Shown here: positions 41,817-49,744 of the stretch, piece after piece
Layout of the letters: each line of letters opens with the position of its first letter
How positions within the stretch are numbered: position 1 is the first letter of the stretch
Source: Demequina sp. NBRC 110054
GTDB lineage: Bacteria > Actinomycetota > Actinomycetes > Actinomycetales > Demequinaceae
Reading direction: 5' to 3'
Length of the DNA stretch: 64,000 bases
Assembly (NCBI RefSeq): GCF_002090115.1
Contig: NZ_BBRK01000005.1
Coordinates: forward strand, 124,001-188,000
Position numbers and translations under genes: made by a program
The notes under the pieces: model-generated
What the model was told of the DNA's origin: nothing
What the model saw: the letters and a program-made list of their open reading frames with translations, nothing else
The model's database searches: none

Positions 41817-42989
41817 ATGCTCGACACCGTGACCATGAGGGTTCTCCTCGCTGTGGTCGCGTTGCTCGTTCTCCTCGTCTTCCTTGCCGGAACCTACCGC
41901 CGCACGCGGTCCCGCTACGCCGCCTGGTGGTCTGTATCTCTCCTGCTGTCGGGTCTTGCGTCGGTCGCCTACCTGTTCAACGGGACCGCGCTGCAAGTGG
42001 TGTTCAATCCCGTGGGCAATGTGCTGAGCGTGGTCGGGGCCGGATGCGTCTGGTTCGCCGCACGCGCCGTGCGAGGACGGGCGCCGCTCTGGTGGGTGCT
42101 CGCCGCCATCGTCGCCGTGGTGGCGCTCGCCGCGTACCTCGACGATCCTCTGCACGACGCGTGGACCGGCGGTGAGGCACTCCTCGCGGGGATGCTCGCA
42201 GGCTTCGTCCTCGCCGCGCGCGAGGTCGCGGGCCTATGGCGCGAGCGCCGCAGGCATCTGTCGCCCGCGCGCTGGGACGTGGTCGGCAGCTCTCTGCTCG
42301 CGCTGCTCGTCGCCGGCACCAGCATGGCGGCGCTGTATGTCGGCCGACTCGTCGCTTTCGTGGTGTGGGGGCCGGAGGACGCCCGCTTCGACACGTGGTT
42401 CGGCGCGGGCGTGACGACGCTCGCGATGATCCTCATGCTCGTCGTGACGACGTTCGGGGTGACGTCCATCAGCCACTACGAGTCGGCGCGCGACGTGCGG
42501 CGCCGCGCCGCCTACGACTCGCTCACCGGCCTGCTCACGCGCGCGGAGTTCCTCGATCGTGCCGAGGGCTGGCGCGCGCGCCGCGGCCACGGCGCGATCG
42601 CCGTGGTCGCCGATCTGGACCGCTTCAAGCAGATCAACGACGCGCTCGGCCACGAGGCGGGGGACAGGGCCCTGCGGGCGTTCGGGGCCGCTGCGCGCGA
42701 GTCCCTCGTCGGTCAGGGCATCTGCGGGAGGCTCGGGGGTGAGGAGTTCGCGATGCTCCTCGAGACCACGGATCTCGACCGTGCGCACGAGGTGCTGCGG
42801 CGTGTCTCCGAGCGCTACGCGCTCGGATCGCCCGTGCGTCTCGGGGCTCCGACCGCGAGCTATGGCGTCACGATCGCCCACGGACACGAGCCGGTGGCGG
42901 GGGTGCTCGCCCGCGCGGATGCCGCGCTCTACCTCGCGAAGAGCCGGGGCCGCGACCGGGTCGAGGTCGACTCGGGCGGAGGCGTCTAG
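41817..42989 (+). CDS. Seven-helix membrane GGDEF protein, type 1 (diguanylate cyclase)
   Basis: A 390-residue paralogue of the gene at 21349, of identical length. It shares GTYRRTRSRYAAWW after the first helix, FNPVGNVLSVVGAGCVWFAARA near 62, the DSLTGLLTR domain start near 240, DLDRFKQINDALGHEAGDRALRAFG and an intact GGEEF near 309. The position of the inhibitory RxxD site reads VGQG, so product inhibition of the usual type is not expected. Synthesis of cyclic di-GMP is inferred from the intact loop. The next gene starts one base after its stop. Confidence 0.9.
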   Translation: MLDTVTMRVLLAVVALLVLLVFLAGTYRRTRSRYAAWWSVSLLLSGLASVAYLFNGTALQVVFNPVGNVLSVVGAGCVWFAARAVRGRAPLWWVLAAIVAVVALAAYLDDPLHDAWTGGEALLAGMLAGFVLAAREVAGLWRERRRHLSPARWDVVGSSLLALLVAGTSMAALYVGRLVAFVVWGPEDARFDTWFGAGVTTLAMILMLVVTTFGVTSISHYESARDVRRRAAYDSLTGLLTRAEFLDRAEGWRARRGHGAIAVVADLDRFKQINDALGHEAGDRALRAFGAAARESLVGQGICGRLGGEEFAMLLETTDLDRAHEVLRRVSERYALGSPVRLGAPTASYGVTIAHGHEPVAGVLARADAALYLAKSRGRDRVEVDSGGGV

Positions 42990-42990
42990 C

Positions 42991-44172
42991 GTGCCCATTC
43001 TCGACCTCGACACCCTGCGAGCCACGCAGGCGGCCGTGGGCCTGTGCGTGTTCCTGCTCGTCTACCTCGGCACGTACCGGCCCACCCGCGCGCCGTATGC
43101 CGGGTGGTGGAGCGCGGCGCTGCTCGCTGCCGGAGTCGGGGCGCTCGTGACCCTGCTCGCGCCGTCGGTCGGACGCCCCGCGGACGCGCTCGGCAACGCT
43201 GCAAGCGTGCTTGGCGCGGCGTTCGCCTGGTCCGCCGCGGCCTCGATCGACGGGCGCCGGACAGCACGGCTGGCGGTGGCGGTCGGTCCGGTGGCCATAT
43301 TCGCATGGACGATGCTCGGCATTCCTGGCGTCGGGACGCGGCCGGGGGCCCTCGCGGTTGTGCTGGGCATAGGCGCGTACGCGGGCCTGGCCTCGGGTGA
43401 GCTGTGGCGCCTGCTCGCTTCCAGGCGATGGCGCAGGCGTCCCCGCGACGGCGCGGCCCTGGCGGCGGTGGTATCGATGCTGGCGGCGGCCGCGGGGTCT
43501 GCGCTGTACTGCGCCGTGGGAGCGGGTCTCATCGTCGGGGCGGAGCTGCGGCCGGAGCTCCGGATCCCGTGGGCGGGGCCGACGGCGGCAGCGCTGGCGT
43601 CTCTCGCGGTTCTCGTGGTGATCACCGGTTCCATCACCGAGCTGAGCCATGTGGAGATGTCGCGGCGCTGGTACGAGCGGGCGACCAGGGATGACCTCAC
43701 CGGGCTCCTGCTGCGCGAGCCGTTCCGCGAGCGGGCCGAGGCTGCGATCGTGAGTGACATCGGGCGGGGCCATCGGTCGGTCCTGGTCCTTGCCGACCTC
43801 GATCACTTCAAGGCGCTCAACGACACCTACGGTCATGCGGAGGGCGACCGTGCACTCAGGGCGTTCGGCCGAGCCTGCCGGGGACTGACCCGCGACGGGG
43901 ATCTCTCATGCCGGCTCGGCGGGGAGGAGTTCGGGCTCCTGCTTCGGGCGGTCAGCGCTGAAGAGGCCTCCGCCGTCTGCGAGAGGCTCACGGCGAGCTT
44001 CTCCGAGCTGTGCTCGGACGGTCCCGCGCCCGCGCCGACCGTGAGCTACGGCCTTGCCGTGGCAGGACCGGGTGCCACGCTGGACGCGTCGCTCGTCAGG
44101 GCGGATGGCGCGCTTTACCGCGCTAAGTCGCAAGGCCGGGACCGCGTCGAGGTCGACGACGGCGTCGTCTGA
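42991..44172 (+). CDS. Seven-helix membrane GGDEF protein, type 2 (diguanylate cyclase)
   Basis: A 393-residue paralogue of the gene at 22522. It has GTYRPTRAPYAGWW after the first helix, about seven hydrophobic segments, DDLTGLLLREPF at the domain start near 233, DLDHFKALNDTYGHAEGDRALRAFG and GGEEF near 310. RDGD lies five residues before the loop, an intact RxxD inhibitory site. GTG at 42991 is chosen because it directly follows the stop of the first gene; the frame is open upstream in antisense-like sequence. Sensor input unknown. Confidence 0.9.
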   Translation: MPILDLDTLRATQAAVGLCVFLLVYLGTYRPTRAPYAGWWSAALLAAGVGALVTLLAPSVGRPADALGNAASVLGAAFAWSAAASIDGRRTARLAVAVGPVAIFAWTMLGIPGVGTRPGALAVVLGIGAYAGLASGELWRLLASRRWRRRPRDGAALAAVVSMLAAAAGSALYCAVGAGLIVGAELRPELRIPWAGPTAAALASLAVLVVITGSITELSHVEMSRRWYERATRDDLTGLLLREPFRERAEAAIVSDIGRGHRSVLVLADLDHFKALNDTYGHAEGDRALRAFGRACRGLTRDGDLSCRLGGEEFGLLLRAVSAEEASAVCERLTASFSELCSDGPAPAPTVSYGLAVAGPGATLDASLVRADGALYRAKSQGRDRVEVDDGVV

Positions 44173-44223
44173 CCGCGTCACCGCGTGAGCGCATGGTCCC
44201 GCCACGGGATGGCCCGGGGGCGC

Positions 44224-44229
44224 TACGGT
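44224..44229 (+). promoter_or_regulatory. Putative -10 box of leaderless rraB-like gene promoter
   Basis: TACGGT, then GTCCGC, then the ATG at 44236; decides the start over an upstream in-frame GTG. Confidence 0.55.
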
Positions 44230-44235
44230 GTCCGC

Positions 44236-44625
44236 ATGGGCTTCCTCAGCAAGGTGTTCGGCGGTCGCAAGCGCGTCGCCCCGTACGACCTGTGGGCCGA
44301 CGACGCCGAGCAGCTGGACGCGTTCGAGGCGCGAGGCGCGGACATCTCCGCGCCTCGCGAGTCGGAGTTCTTCGTCTCCTTCACGTCCGGCGTGAAGGTG
44401 GAGGCCGTCATGGACGAGCTGCGGACCAGGCGCATCATGTGCGAGCTCGTCGAGCCGAGCCACGACATTCCCGAATGGATGGTGTTCGTGCGGGGCTGGA
44501 AGCAGCCGCTCGTGCCCGACTTCCTGCGCGAGACGATCGACCTGTGCGAGGACATCGCGCACCGCTACGGCGGCGAGTTCGAGGGCTGGGCGGGCCTGCT
44601 CACGGCCGAGGAGAAGCAGGCCTAG
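44236..44625 (+). CDS. RraB-like (regulator of ribonuclease E B) domain protein
   Basis: A 129-residue acidic protein. EQLDAFEARGADISAPRESEFFVSFTS near residue 28, followed by a helix VEAVMDELRTRRIMCELV and the C-terminal LCEDIAHRYGGEFEGWAG, follow the RraB fold, which inhibits RNase E in enterobacteria. Whether it controls an RNase E/G homologue here is unknown. The ATG lies 6 bases after TACGGT. A GNAT gene overlaps its stop by one base. Confidence 0.75.
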   Translation: MGFLSKVFGGRKRVAPYDLWADDAEQLDAFEARGADISAPRESEFFVSFTSGVKVEAVMDELRTRRIMCELVEPSHDIPEWMVFVRGWKQPLVPDFLRETIDLCEDIAHRYGGEFEGWAGLLTAEEKQA

Positions 44626-45146
44626 TGCGCGTGCGGCTGCGCCGCTGGACCGATGCGGACCTGCCGGTCCTCCAGGGGGCGAACGCTCCCGAGATGACGG
44701 TTCACCTGGCCGGGCCTGAGACGCCCGCCCGGGTGCGACGGCGTCACGAGCAGTACATCCGCGGCTGGGACACGACGCAACCCCGGATGTTCACCATCCG
44801 TGCCACGGCGGACGATGCTCCGGTGGGGTCGGTCGGGTGGTGGGAATCGGAGTGGGACGGCGCCCCGTGCCTCGAGGCCGGCTGGGCGGTTCTTCCCGCG
44901 TTCCAAGGTCGGGGCGCAGCGACCAGCGCGCTGCGTCTGCTCCTCGAGTCGGCGTACGCCGAGGGGCGGCGAGGGGTCCTCATGGCGTGCCCGCACACCG
45001 CCAACGCCGCCTCGAACGCGGTGTGCCGGAAGGCCGGTCTCACTCATCGCGGCGCGTTCGACGACGACTACCGCGGCGTCCCCATGACGCTGAACGCATG
45101 GGCCATCGATCTCGGAGAGCTCCATCGTGGAGCCGGCGCGCCGTGA
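44625..45146 (+). CDS. GNAT-family N-acetyltransferase
   Basis: A 173-residue acetyltransferase of the GCN5 superfamily. LRRWTDADLPVLQGANAP opens the fold, the acetyl-CoA-binding motif VLPAFQGRGAATSALRLLL is near residue 88, and the ribosomal-protein-acetyltransferase-like ASNAVCRKAGLTHRG is near 128. The acceptor is unknown. The GTG at 44625 uses the last base of the preceding TAG, so the two genes are coupled. Confidence 0.83.
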   Translation: MRVRLRRWTDADLPVLQGANAPEMTVHLAGPETPARVRRRHEQYIRGWDTTQPRMFTIRATADDAPVGSVGWWESEWDGAPCLEAGWAVLPAFQGRGAATSALRLLLESAYAEGRRGVLMACPHTANAASNAVCRKAGLTHRGAFDDDYRGVPMTLNAWAIDLGELHRGAGAP

Positions 45147-45189
45147 AGGCGGCCCGCTACTGCCGAAGCGAGAGGGGAGCACAGCGTCC

Positions 45190-45657
45190 ATGAGCATCGA
45201 GATGGTGGCGATCGGACGGGTGACGTCCACAAGGACCGCGCCCGGGGGCGACGACTGGGACAGCGAATCGTCCTCGATCGCCTTAGACCCGCAGCAGGTG
45301 GGGCCCGAGGCACTCGCCGGTCTCGAGGAGTTCAGCCACGTCGAGGTGCTCTTCCACCTCGACAGGGTGCCGGTCGAGAGGATCGAGCGGGAGGCTCGGC
45401 GCCCGCGGGGCAACCCCGAGTGGCCCAGGGTGGGCATCCTCGCCCAGCGCGGCAAGAACCGCCCCAACAGGATCGGCGCGACGATCGCGCGCGTCGTCGC
45501 GGTCGAGGGATTGACGCTCACCGTGGCGGGGCTCGACGCGATCGACGGCACGCCCGTGCTCGACGTGAAGCCCTACATGGCCGAGTTCGGGCCCAGGGGA
45601 GAGGTGCGTCAGCCTGCGTGGGCGACCGCGCTGATGCGCTCCTATTGGGAGGCCTGA
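45190..45657 (+). CDS. TrmO/TsaA-family tRNA methyltransferase
   Basis: A 155-residue protein of the YaeB/TsaA (TrmO) family, which N6-methylates the threonylcarbamoyl-adenosine at tRNA position 37 in E. coli. Landmarks are MVAIGRVTSTR at the N terminus, SHVEVLFHLDRV near 54, RGNPEWPRVGILAQRGKNRPNRIGATIA near 76-103 (family signature, Arg-Pro-Asn-Arg) and LDVKPYMAEFGP near 130. The usual C-terminal domain of E. coli TrmO is absent, as in many actinobacterial members. Confidence 0.85.
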   Translation: MSIEMVAIGRVTSTRTAPGGDDWDSESSSIALDPQQVGPEALAGLEEFSHVEVLFHLDRVPVERIEREARRPRGNPEWPRVGILAQRGKNRPNRIGATIARVVAVEGLTLTVAGLDAIDGTPVLDVKPYMAEFGPRGEVRQPAWATALMRSYWEA

Positions 45658-45664
45658 CGCGCCG

Positions 45665-46597
45665 ATGATCCGCAGCGCCCTCGCCGTGCTGGCCTGCGCG
45701 ATGGTGTGCGCGGTGGCGTTGACCGGATGCGACCAAGGGGCGTCGAGTCCTGCCGCATCCGGCACTCCCACCGCGAGCCGAGCGAGCGGCTCGGCGGCGT
45801 CGTCGGCCAGCGGGTCCGCGGTGCCGTCTGCGAGCGAGTCCGCGGTGCTCGCTCTCCCCACGACCGGCGTCGCGGACTATCAGCTGGGAGCCTCCTACGA
45901 CACGGTGCTCGTGGATGGCGTCGAGACGGCCTTGGACGTGGTGGTGCGGGACGTCGGTTCCGTGCCCCTCGAGGGCGCCTACAGCGTCTGCTACGTCAAC
46001 GGCTTCCAGACCCAGCCGGACGACGCGGCCGTCTGGCTCGCGCATCCCGAGCTGCTGCTCGCGGACGACGACGGCGACCCCGTCCCCGATCCCGACTGGC
46101 CGGACGAGTACGTGCTCGATCCGACGACGGCCGCGCAGCGAGAAGGGATCCTGGAGCGGATCGGACCCCTGATCGATCAGTGCGCGGCCAAGGGCTTCGA
46201 CGCGATCGAGATCGACAACCTCGACACCTGGACCAGGTTCAGCGCGATCGACGAGGCGTCGGCCGTCGCGCTGGCGACGTCCTACGTCGAGCGCGCCCAC
46301 GCGGCGGGACTCGCGGCGGCCCAGAAGAACACCGCGGAGCTGGGATCCGTCGGGCGCGACGAGGTGGGCTTCGACTTCGCGATCGCCGAGGAATGCGCTG
46401 TCTGGGACGAGTGCGGGATCTATCTGGACATCTACGACGGAAGGGTGCTCGCGATCGAGTACACGGACGCCTGGGACGAGGCCGACGCCGGTTTCGCCGC
46501 GGCCTGCGAGGCGGATCCGCGGCCGGGACTGTTGATCCTGCGAGATCGCGACCTGGTCGGTCAGCAGTCGCGCGAGTACGTCTACGACCGCTGCTGA
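45665..46597 (+). CDS. GH114-family lipoprotein (endo-alpha-1,4-polygalactosaminidase-like)
   Basis: A 310-residue secreted lipoprotein. The signal peptide ends in the lipobox ALTGC with Cys near residue 22, followed by a Ser/Ala-rich linker of about 40 residues. The catalytic region has VADYQLGASYD near 68, VCYVNGFQTQPDD near 107, GFDAIEIDNLDTW near 178 and AAQKNTAELGS near 219, which match the TIM-barrel GH114 family that cleaves alpha-1,4-galactosaminogalactan. The true substrate is unknown. It begins 7 bases after the TrmO-like gene. Confidence 0.87.
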   Translation: MIRSALAVLACAMVCAVALTGCDQGASSPAASGTPTASRASGSAASSASGSAVPSASESAVLALPTTGVADYQLGASYDTVLVDGVETALDVVVRDVGSVPLEGAYSVCYVNGFQTQPDDAAVWLAHPELLLADDDGDPVPDPDWPDEYVLDPTTAAQREGILERIGPLIDQCAAKGFDAIEIDNLDTWTRFSAIDEASAVALATSYVERAHAAGLAAAQKNTAELGSVGRDEVGFDFAIAEECAVWDECGIYLDIYDGRVLAIEYTDAWDEADAGFAAACEADPRPGLLILRDRDLVGQQSREYVYDRC

Positions 46598-46708
46598 CGC
46601 GCGGGCCGCAGCAGTGTGGTCCGCCTGACGACTCGCGCGCGTCCAGCGCCGACGCGCGCTCCTCGCTCGACGGGTCACGTCGCAGATGCCCGGGCGCCAG
46701 GCGGTGCG

Positions 46709-46714
46709 TAGGCT
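46709..46714 (+). promoter_or_regulatory. Putative -10 box of leaderless YrhK gene promoter
   Basis: TAGGCT lies 7 bases before the ATG at 46722, although CGGAGGC between them could also act as a very close ribosome site. Confidence 0.45.
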
Positions 46715-46721
46715 CGGAGGC

Positions 46722-47381
46722 ATGGGTGGTCGCGAGCGCGTCTCACCGCGCAGATACGTCAGACTCAGGGCCGAGGCGTGGGGATTCGCGCTCGGCTCGC
46801 TGTGCTTCGTCGCGGGTGCGCTGCCGTGGTTCGCGCAGGGAATCGGCGCAGTCGGGACTGCGTGGACCTTCTTCGTCGGCTCGGTGCTGTTCACCGCGGC
46901 AGGCGCGATCCAGCTCCTGCTGAGCGGTCGACGCGTGCCTCGGGCAGGTACGAGCGCCGGCGACGTGTGGGACTGGTGGGCCGCGGCGGTGCAGTCCGTC
47001 GGCACCGTGCTGTTCAACGTGAGCACCTTCGCGGCGTTGCGGGCGGCGATCGCCACTCCGGAGGCCGCCGGGGTCGGATGGCGTTCGGACGCGTGGGGCT
47101 CGGTCGCTTTCCTCGTCTCCGGGGCGTTCGCACTTGCAGCCGCCCGGCGGAGGCACGAGCTGTGGCACCTGCAGGCGCGCACCCCTCAGGCGGCCTGGCT
47201 CAACATGATCGGATCGGTCGCGTTCGGAGCCTCAGCCATCGGTGCGTATGTGGTCCCGGACACCGGCACGTTCGTGAGCCTGTTCTGGGCGAATCTCGGC
47301 ACGCTGCTCGGCGCCCTGTGCTTCCTGGGCGCCGCGGTTCTGGTGCGACCGGGCGTGACCGCTGAGGTGGCGGCGACCTGA
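46722..47381 (+). CDS. YrhK-domain membrane protein
   Basis: A 219-residue protein with six hydrophobic segments. The paired blocks GFALGSLCFVAGALPWF near residue 20 and LNMIGSVAFGASAIGAYV near 155 followed by NLGTLLGALCFLGAA match the YrhK-type repeat of two helices. A conserved DWWAAAVQSVGTVLFNVST lies in the middle. The start ATG follows TAGGCT by 7 bases. Function is not known for the family. It converges on the glutamate decarboxylase gene with 19 bases between the stops. Confidence 0.75.
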   Translation: MGGRERVSPRRYVRLRAEAWGFALGSLCFVAGALPWFAQGIGAVGTAWTFFVGSVLFTAAGAIQLLLSGRRVPRAGTSAGDVWDWWAAAVQSVGTVLFNVSTFAALRAAIATPEAAGVGWRSDAWGSVAFLVSGAFALAAARRRHELWHLQARTPQAAWLNMIGSVAFGASAIGAYVVPDTGTFVSLFWANLGTLLGALCFLGAAVLVRPGVTAEVAAT

Positions 47382-47400
47382 CACCGGGCCGCCCATGGGC

Positions 47401-48792
47401 TCAGTGATGGAAAGCGGATCCTTCTCTCTCGACGGGGATCGGCCCGTCGAGTCCCTCGAGGTAGTCGACGCATTGGCGCAGGTCCTCGAGGAAGTCGCGG
47501 GCGAGGGCACGACGTCCGCGGCGAAGCACGATGCGTTGCACGGTGATGTGCTCGAGACCTTCGGGCAGCGGGTACGCCGGCACCTGCCAGCCCCGACCCC
47601 GGAGCCTGTCGGAGAGGTGGTAGAGGTTCCAGTTCCTCGTGGTGTCCTCCTTGAGGCGCCACGCGAACACCGGGATGTCGCTCCCATCGCTCACGAGCTC
47701 GAAAGGCCCCATCCGCGAGATCTCACGGGAGACGTACAGCGCGACGTCGCGGGTATGACTGTGCACCTCCCGATAGCCGTCCCGGCCAAGGCGCAGGAAG
47801 AGGTAGTACTGCAGCAGGACCTGCGCGCCGGGACGCGAGAAGTTCAGCGCGAGGGTGGGCATGTCCCCGCCGAGGTAGCTCACGCGGAAGATCATGTCCT
47901 CCGGAAGGTGCTCCTCGGTTCGCCAGACGACCCAGCCGAGCCCCGGGTACACGAGCCCGTACTTGTGGCCTGAGGTGTTGATCGAGACCACGCGGGTGAC
48001 CTGGAAGTCCCAGACCAGGTCGGGCTGCACGAAGGGCGCGACCATCGCGCCGGACGCGCCGTCGACGTGTATCGGCACATCGAGTCCGGTGTCCGCCTCG
48101 ATGCGGTCGAGCGCTTCCGCGATGCGCTGCACCGGCTCGTACACGCCCGTGTAGGTCACTCCCATGATCGCGACCACACCGATCGTGCGCTCGTCGACAT
48201 AGTCCTCGAGCCCGTCGCCGTCGAGCGCGGGATGTGTCTCGGACACGGGCACCAGGCGAGCCTCGATGTCCCAGTAGTTGCAGAATTTCTCCCAGCAGAC
48301 CTGGACGGCCGCGCTCATGACGAGGTTGGGCCGATCAGCGGGCTGATCGGCTGCGCGTCGGCGAAGCCGCCAGCGGCGCAGCAGGGCGAGTCCCGCGAGC
48401 ATCGCCGCCTCCGACGAGCCCACAGTCGACGTGCCGATGGAGGACGCAGGTTCCGGCGCGTGCCAGAGGTCTGCGAGGATGCGCCAGCACCGGGTCTCGA
48501 TCTCCGCCATCTTCGGATACTCGTCCTTGTCGATCATGTTCTTGTCGAAGGTCTCGGCGTAGAGGCGGTTCGCCTGCGCGTCCATCCACGTGCCGACGAA
48601 CGTCGCGAGGTTCAGCCTCGCGTTGCCGTCGAGCATCGCCTCGTCGTGGACGATCTGATAGGCCATCTCCGGCGGCATGCTTCCCTCGGGGATGGAGAAC
48701 CAGGGCGCCGCGAAGTCGTCGTAGTCGTTCGTGAAGCCCATCGGACTTGCCTCGGACGGCGCATTGCTGGTTTCGTTGCCTTGAGTGGACAT
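47401..48792 (-). CDS. gad: Glutamate decarboxylase
   Basis: A 463-residue PLP enzyme of the group II decarboxylases that turns glutamate into 4-aminobutyrate, consuming a proton. The PLP-binding SINTSGHKYGLVYPGLGWVV near residue 270 contains the Schiff-base Lys, and IHVDGASGAMVAPF near 238 contains the PLP-pyridine Asp; SSIGTSTVGSSEAAMLAG near 115 binds the phosphate. The N terminus and length match bacterial GadB proteins used in acid resistance. No glutamate/GABA antiporter gene is adjacent. ATG at 48792 follows GGGAGGG. Confidence 0.93.
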   Translation of the reverse strand: MSTQGNETSNAPSEASPMGFTNDYDDFAAPWFSIPEGSMPPEMAYQIVHDEAMLDGNARLNLATFVGTWMDAQANRLYAETFDKNMIDKDEYPKMAEIETRCWRILADLWHAPEPASSIGTSTVGSSEAAMLAGLALLRRWRLRRRAADQPADRPNLVMSAAVQVCWEKFCNYWDIEARLVPVSETHPALDGDGLEDYVDERTIGVVAIMGVTYTGVYEPVQRIAEALDRIEADTGLDVPIHVDGASGAMVAPFVQPDLVWDFQVTRVVSINTSGHKYGLVYPGLGWVVWRTEEHLPEDMIFRVSYLGGDMPTLALNFSRPGAQVLLQYYLFLRLGRDGYREVHSHTRDVALYVSREISRMGPFELVSDGSDIPVFAWRLKEDTTRNWNLYHLSDRLRGRGWQVPAYPLPEGLEHITVQRIVLRRGRRALARDFLEDLRQCVDYLEGLDGPIPVEREGSAFHH

Positions 48793-48952
48793 GTGCGTGA
48801 CATCCCTCCCGGTAGCCGGGGGACGCGCCGCGTCTCGGCGCTCACCTCGAACGTACTCCCGGCCCAACCGTCCCGCTGGGCGGCGAGGGAGATGGCACTG
48901 GGGGGCGTAATCGGGGTGTCGTCCCGCGCGTGTCCGCGTGCCGCGGGAAGTC

Positions 48953-49282
48953 TCAGCCGCCCAGGAACTCGCGCAGCTCGACCCTGCGGTGACACGCGCG
49001 CGAGGCCTCGACGGCGAGGGACTCGGCCGTCGCATCGTCCGGGACGGACACGATCCACAGCCCCGACTGGTACTCGGGCTCGAGCGTGAGCGGCCCTGTC
49101 GTGATCTGCGGCGACGCGCCGCGCGCGTCGATGACGCGCGACTGTGACGGCGCCGCGAGTCCCGCGGCGAGCACCCACCAGCCCTCGTCCTGGAGGCGCC
49201 CGTTGAAGCGATCGATCGCCGCCATCTCCTCGGGGGTGGCCGACGCGGTCGCCGTGTCGATGACCGAGATCAGATAGCGCAT
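48953..49282 (-). CDS. YCII-domain protein
   Basis: A 109-residue protein of the YCII/DGPF family of ferredoxin-like folds. MRYLISVIDT, then MAAIDRFNGRLQDEGWWVLAAGL and GLWIVSVPDDATAESLAVEASRACHRRVELREF follow the common actinobacterial member, often found near ECF sigma factors. No sigma factor is present here. Its biochemical role is unclear. GAGGAG precedes the ATG. Confidence 0.82.
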   Translation of the reverse strand: MRYLISVIDTATASATPEEMAAIDRFNGRLQDEGWWVLAAGLAAPSQSRVIDARGASPQITTGPLTLEPEYQSGLWIVSVPDDATAESLAVEASRACHRRVELREFLGG

Positions 49283-49336
49283 GGCGTGCCTCCTCAGAGC
49301 GAGCCGCTGCGTCGGGGCTCTCCCTCCAGTCTGCGC

Positions 49337-49744
49337 CTACGTGCCCGCGAGCGCAGGAAGGACGTAGCCGACCAGCAGGGGAGCCAGATCGTCGGGGAGT
49401 GGATCGCGGGGATCGAGCCAGCGCAGCTCCTCGATCTCCGCGGCGGGCTCGTCGTGCGGCACGAGCGGATGCGTGAAGACGGTGGACTCGATCATGTGGT
49501 CGGGCTCATTGGCGGCCGGAGCTCGGAAGTGCCCGAGCAGCCGCAGGTCCTCGGTCCGGAGGGTTGCATGGATCTCCTCCGACGCCTCGCGCAGGGCGGC
49601 AGTCTCGAGCGCCTCCCCGGGCTCGGGCTTGCCGCCGACGAGCATGAAGCGAGAGGTGCCGCGCTTGCGCACGGTCAGGAGGCGCCCCGACTCGTCCCGG
49701 AGCACGACGCCGACCACGCGGATCACGGGCGCTTCCGTGGTCAT
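49337..49744 (-). CDS. NUDIX hydrolase
   Basis: A 135-residue NUDIX protein. The Nudix box GGKPEPGEALETAALREASEE is at about 37-57 and keeps the REASEE core. The N-terminal RVVGVVLRDESGRLLTVRKRGT resembles 8-oxo-dGTP or dinucleotide hydrolases of broad specificity. Its ATG overlaps the stop of the efflux pump gene by 4 bases, so the two are cotranscribed. The substrate cannot be read from sequence. Confidence 0.88.
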   Translation of the reverse strand: MTTEAPVIRVVGVVLRDESGRLLTVRKRGTSRFMLVGGKPEPGEALETAALREASEEIHATLRTEDLRLLGHFRAPAANEPDHMIESTVFTHPLVPHDEPAAEIEELRWLDPRDPLPDDLAPLLVGYVLPALAGT

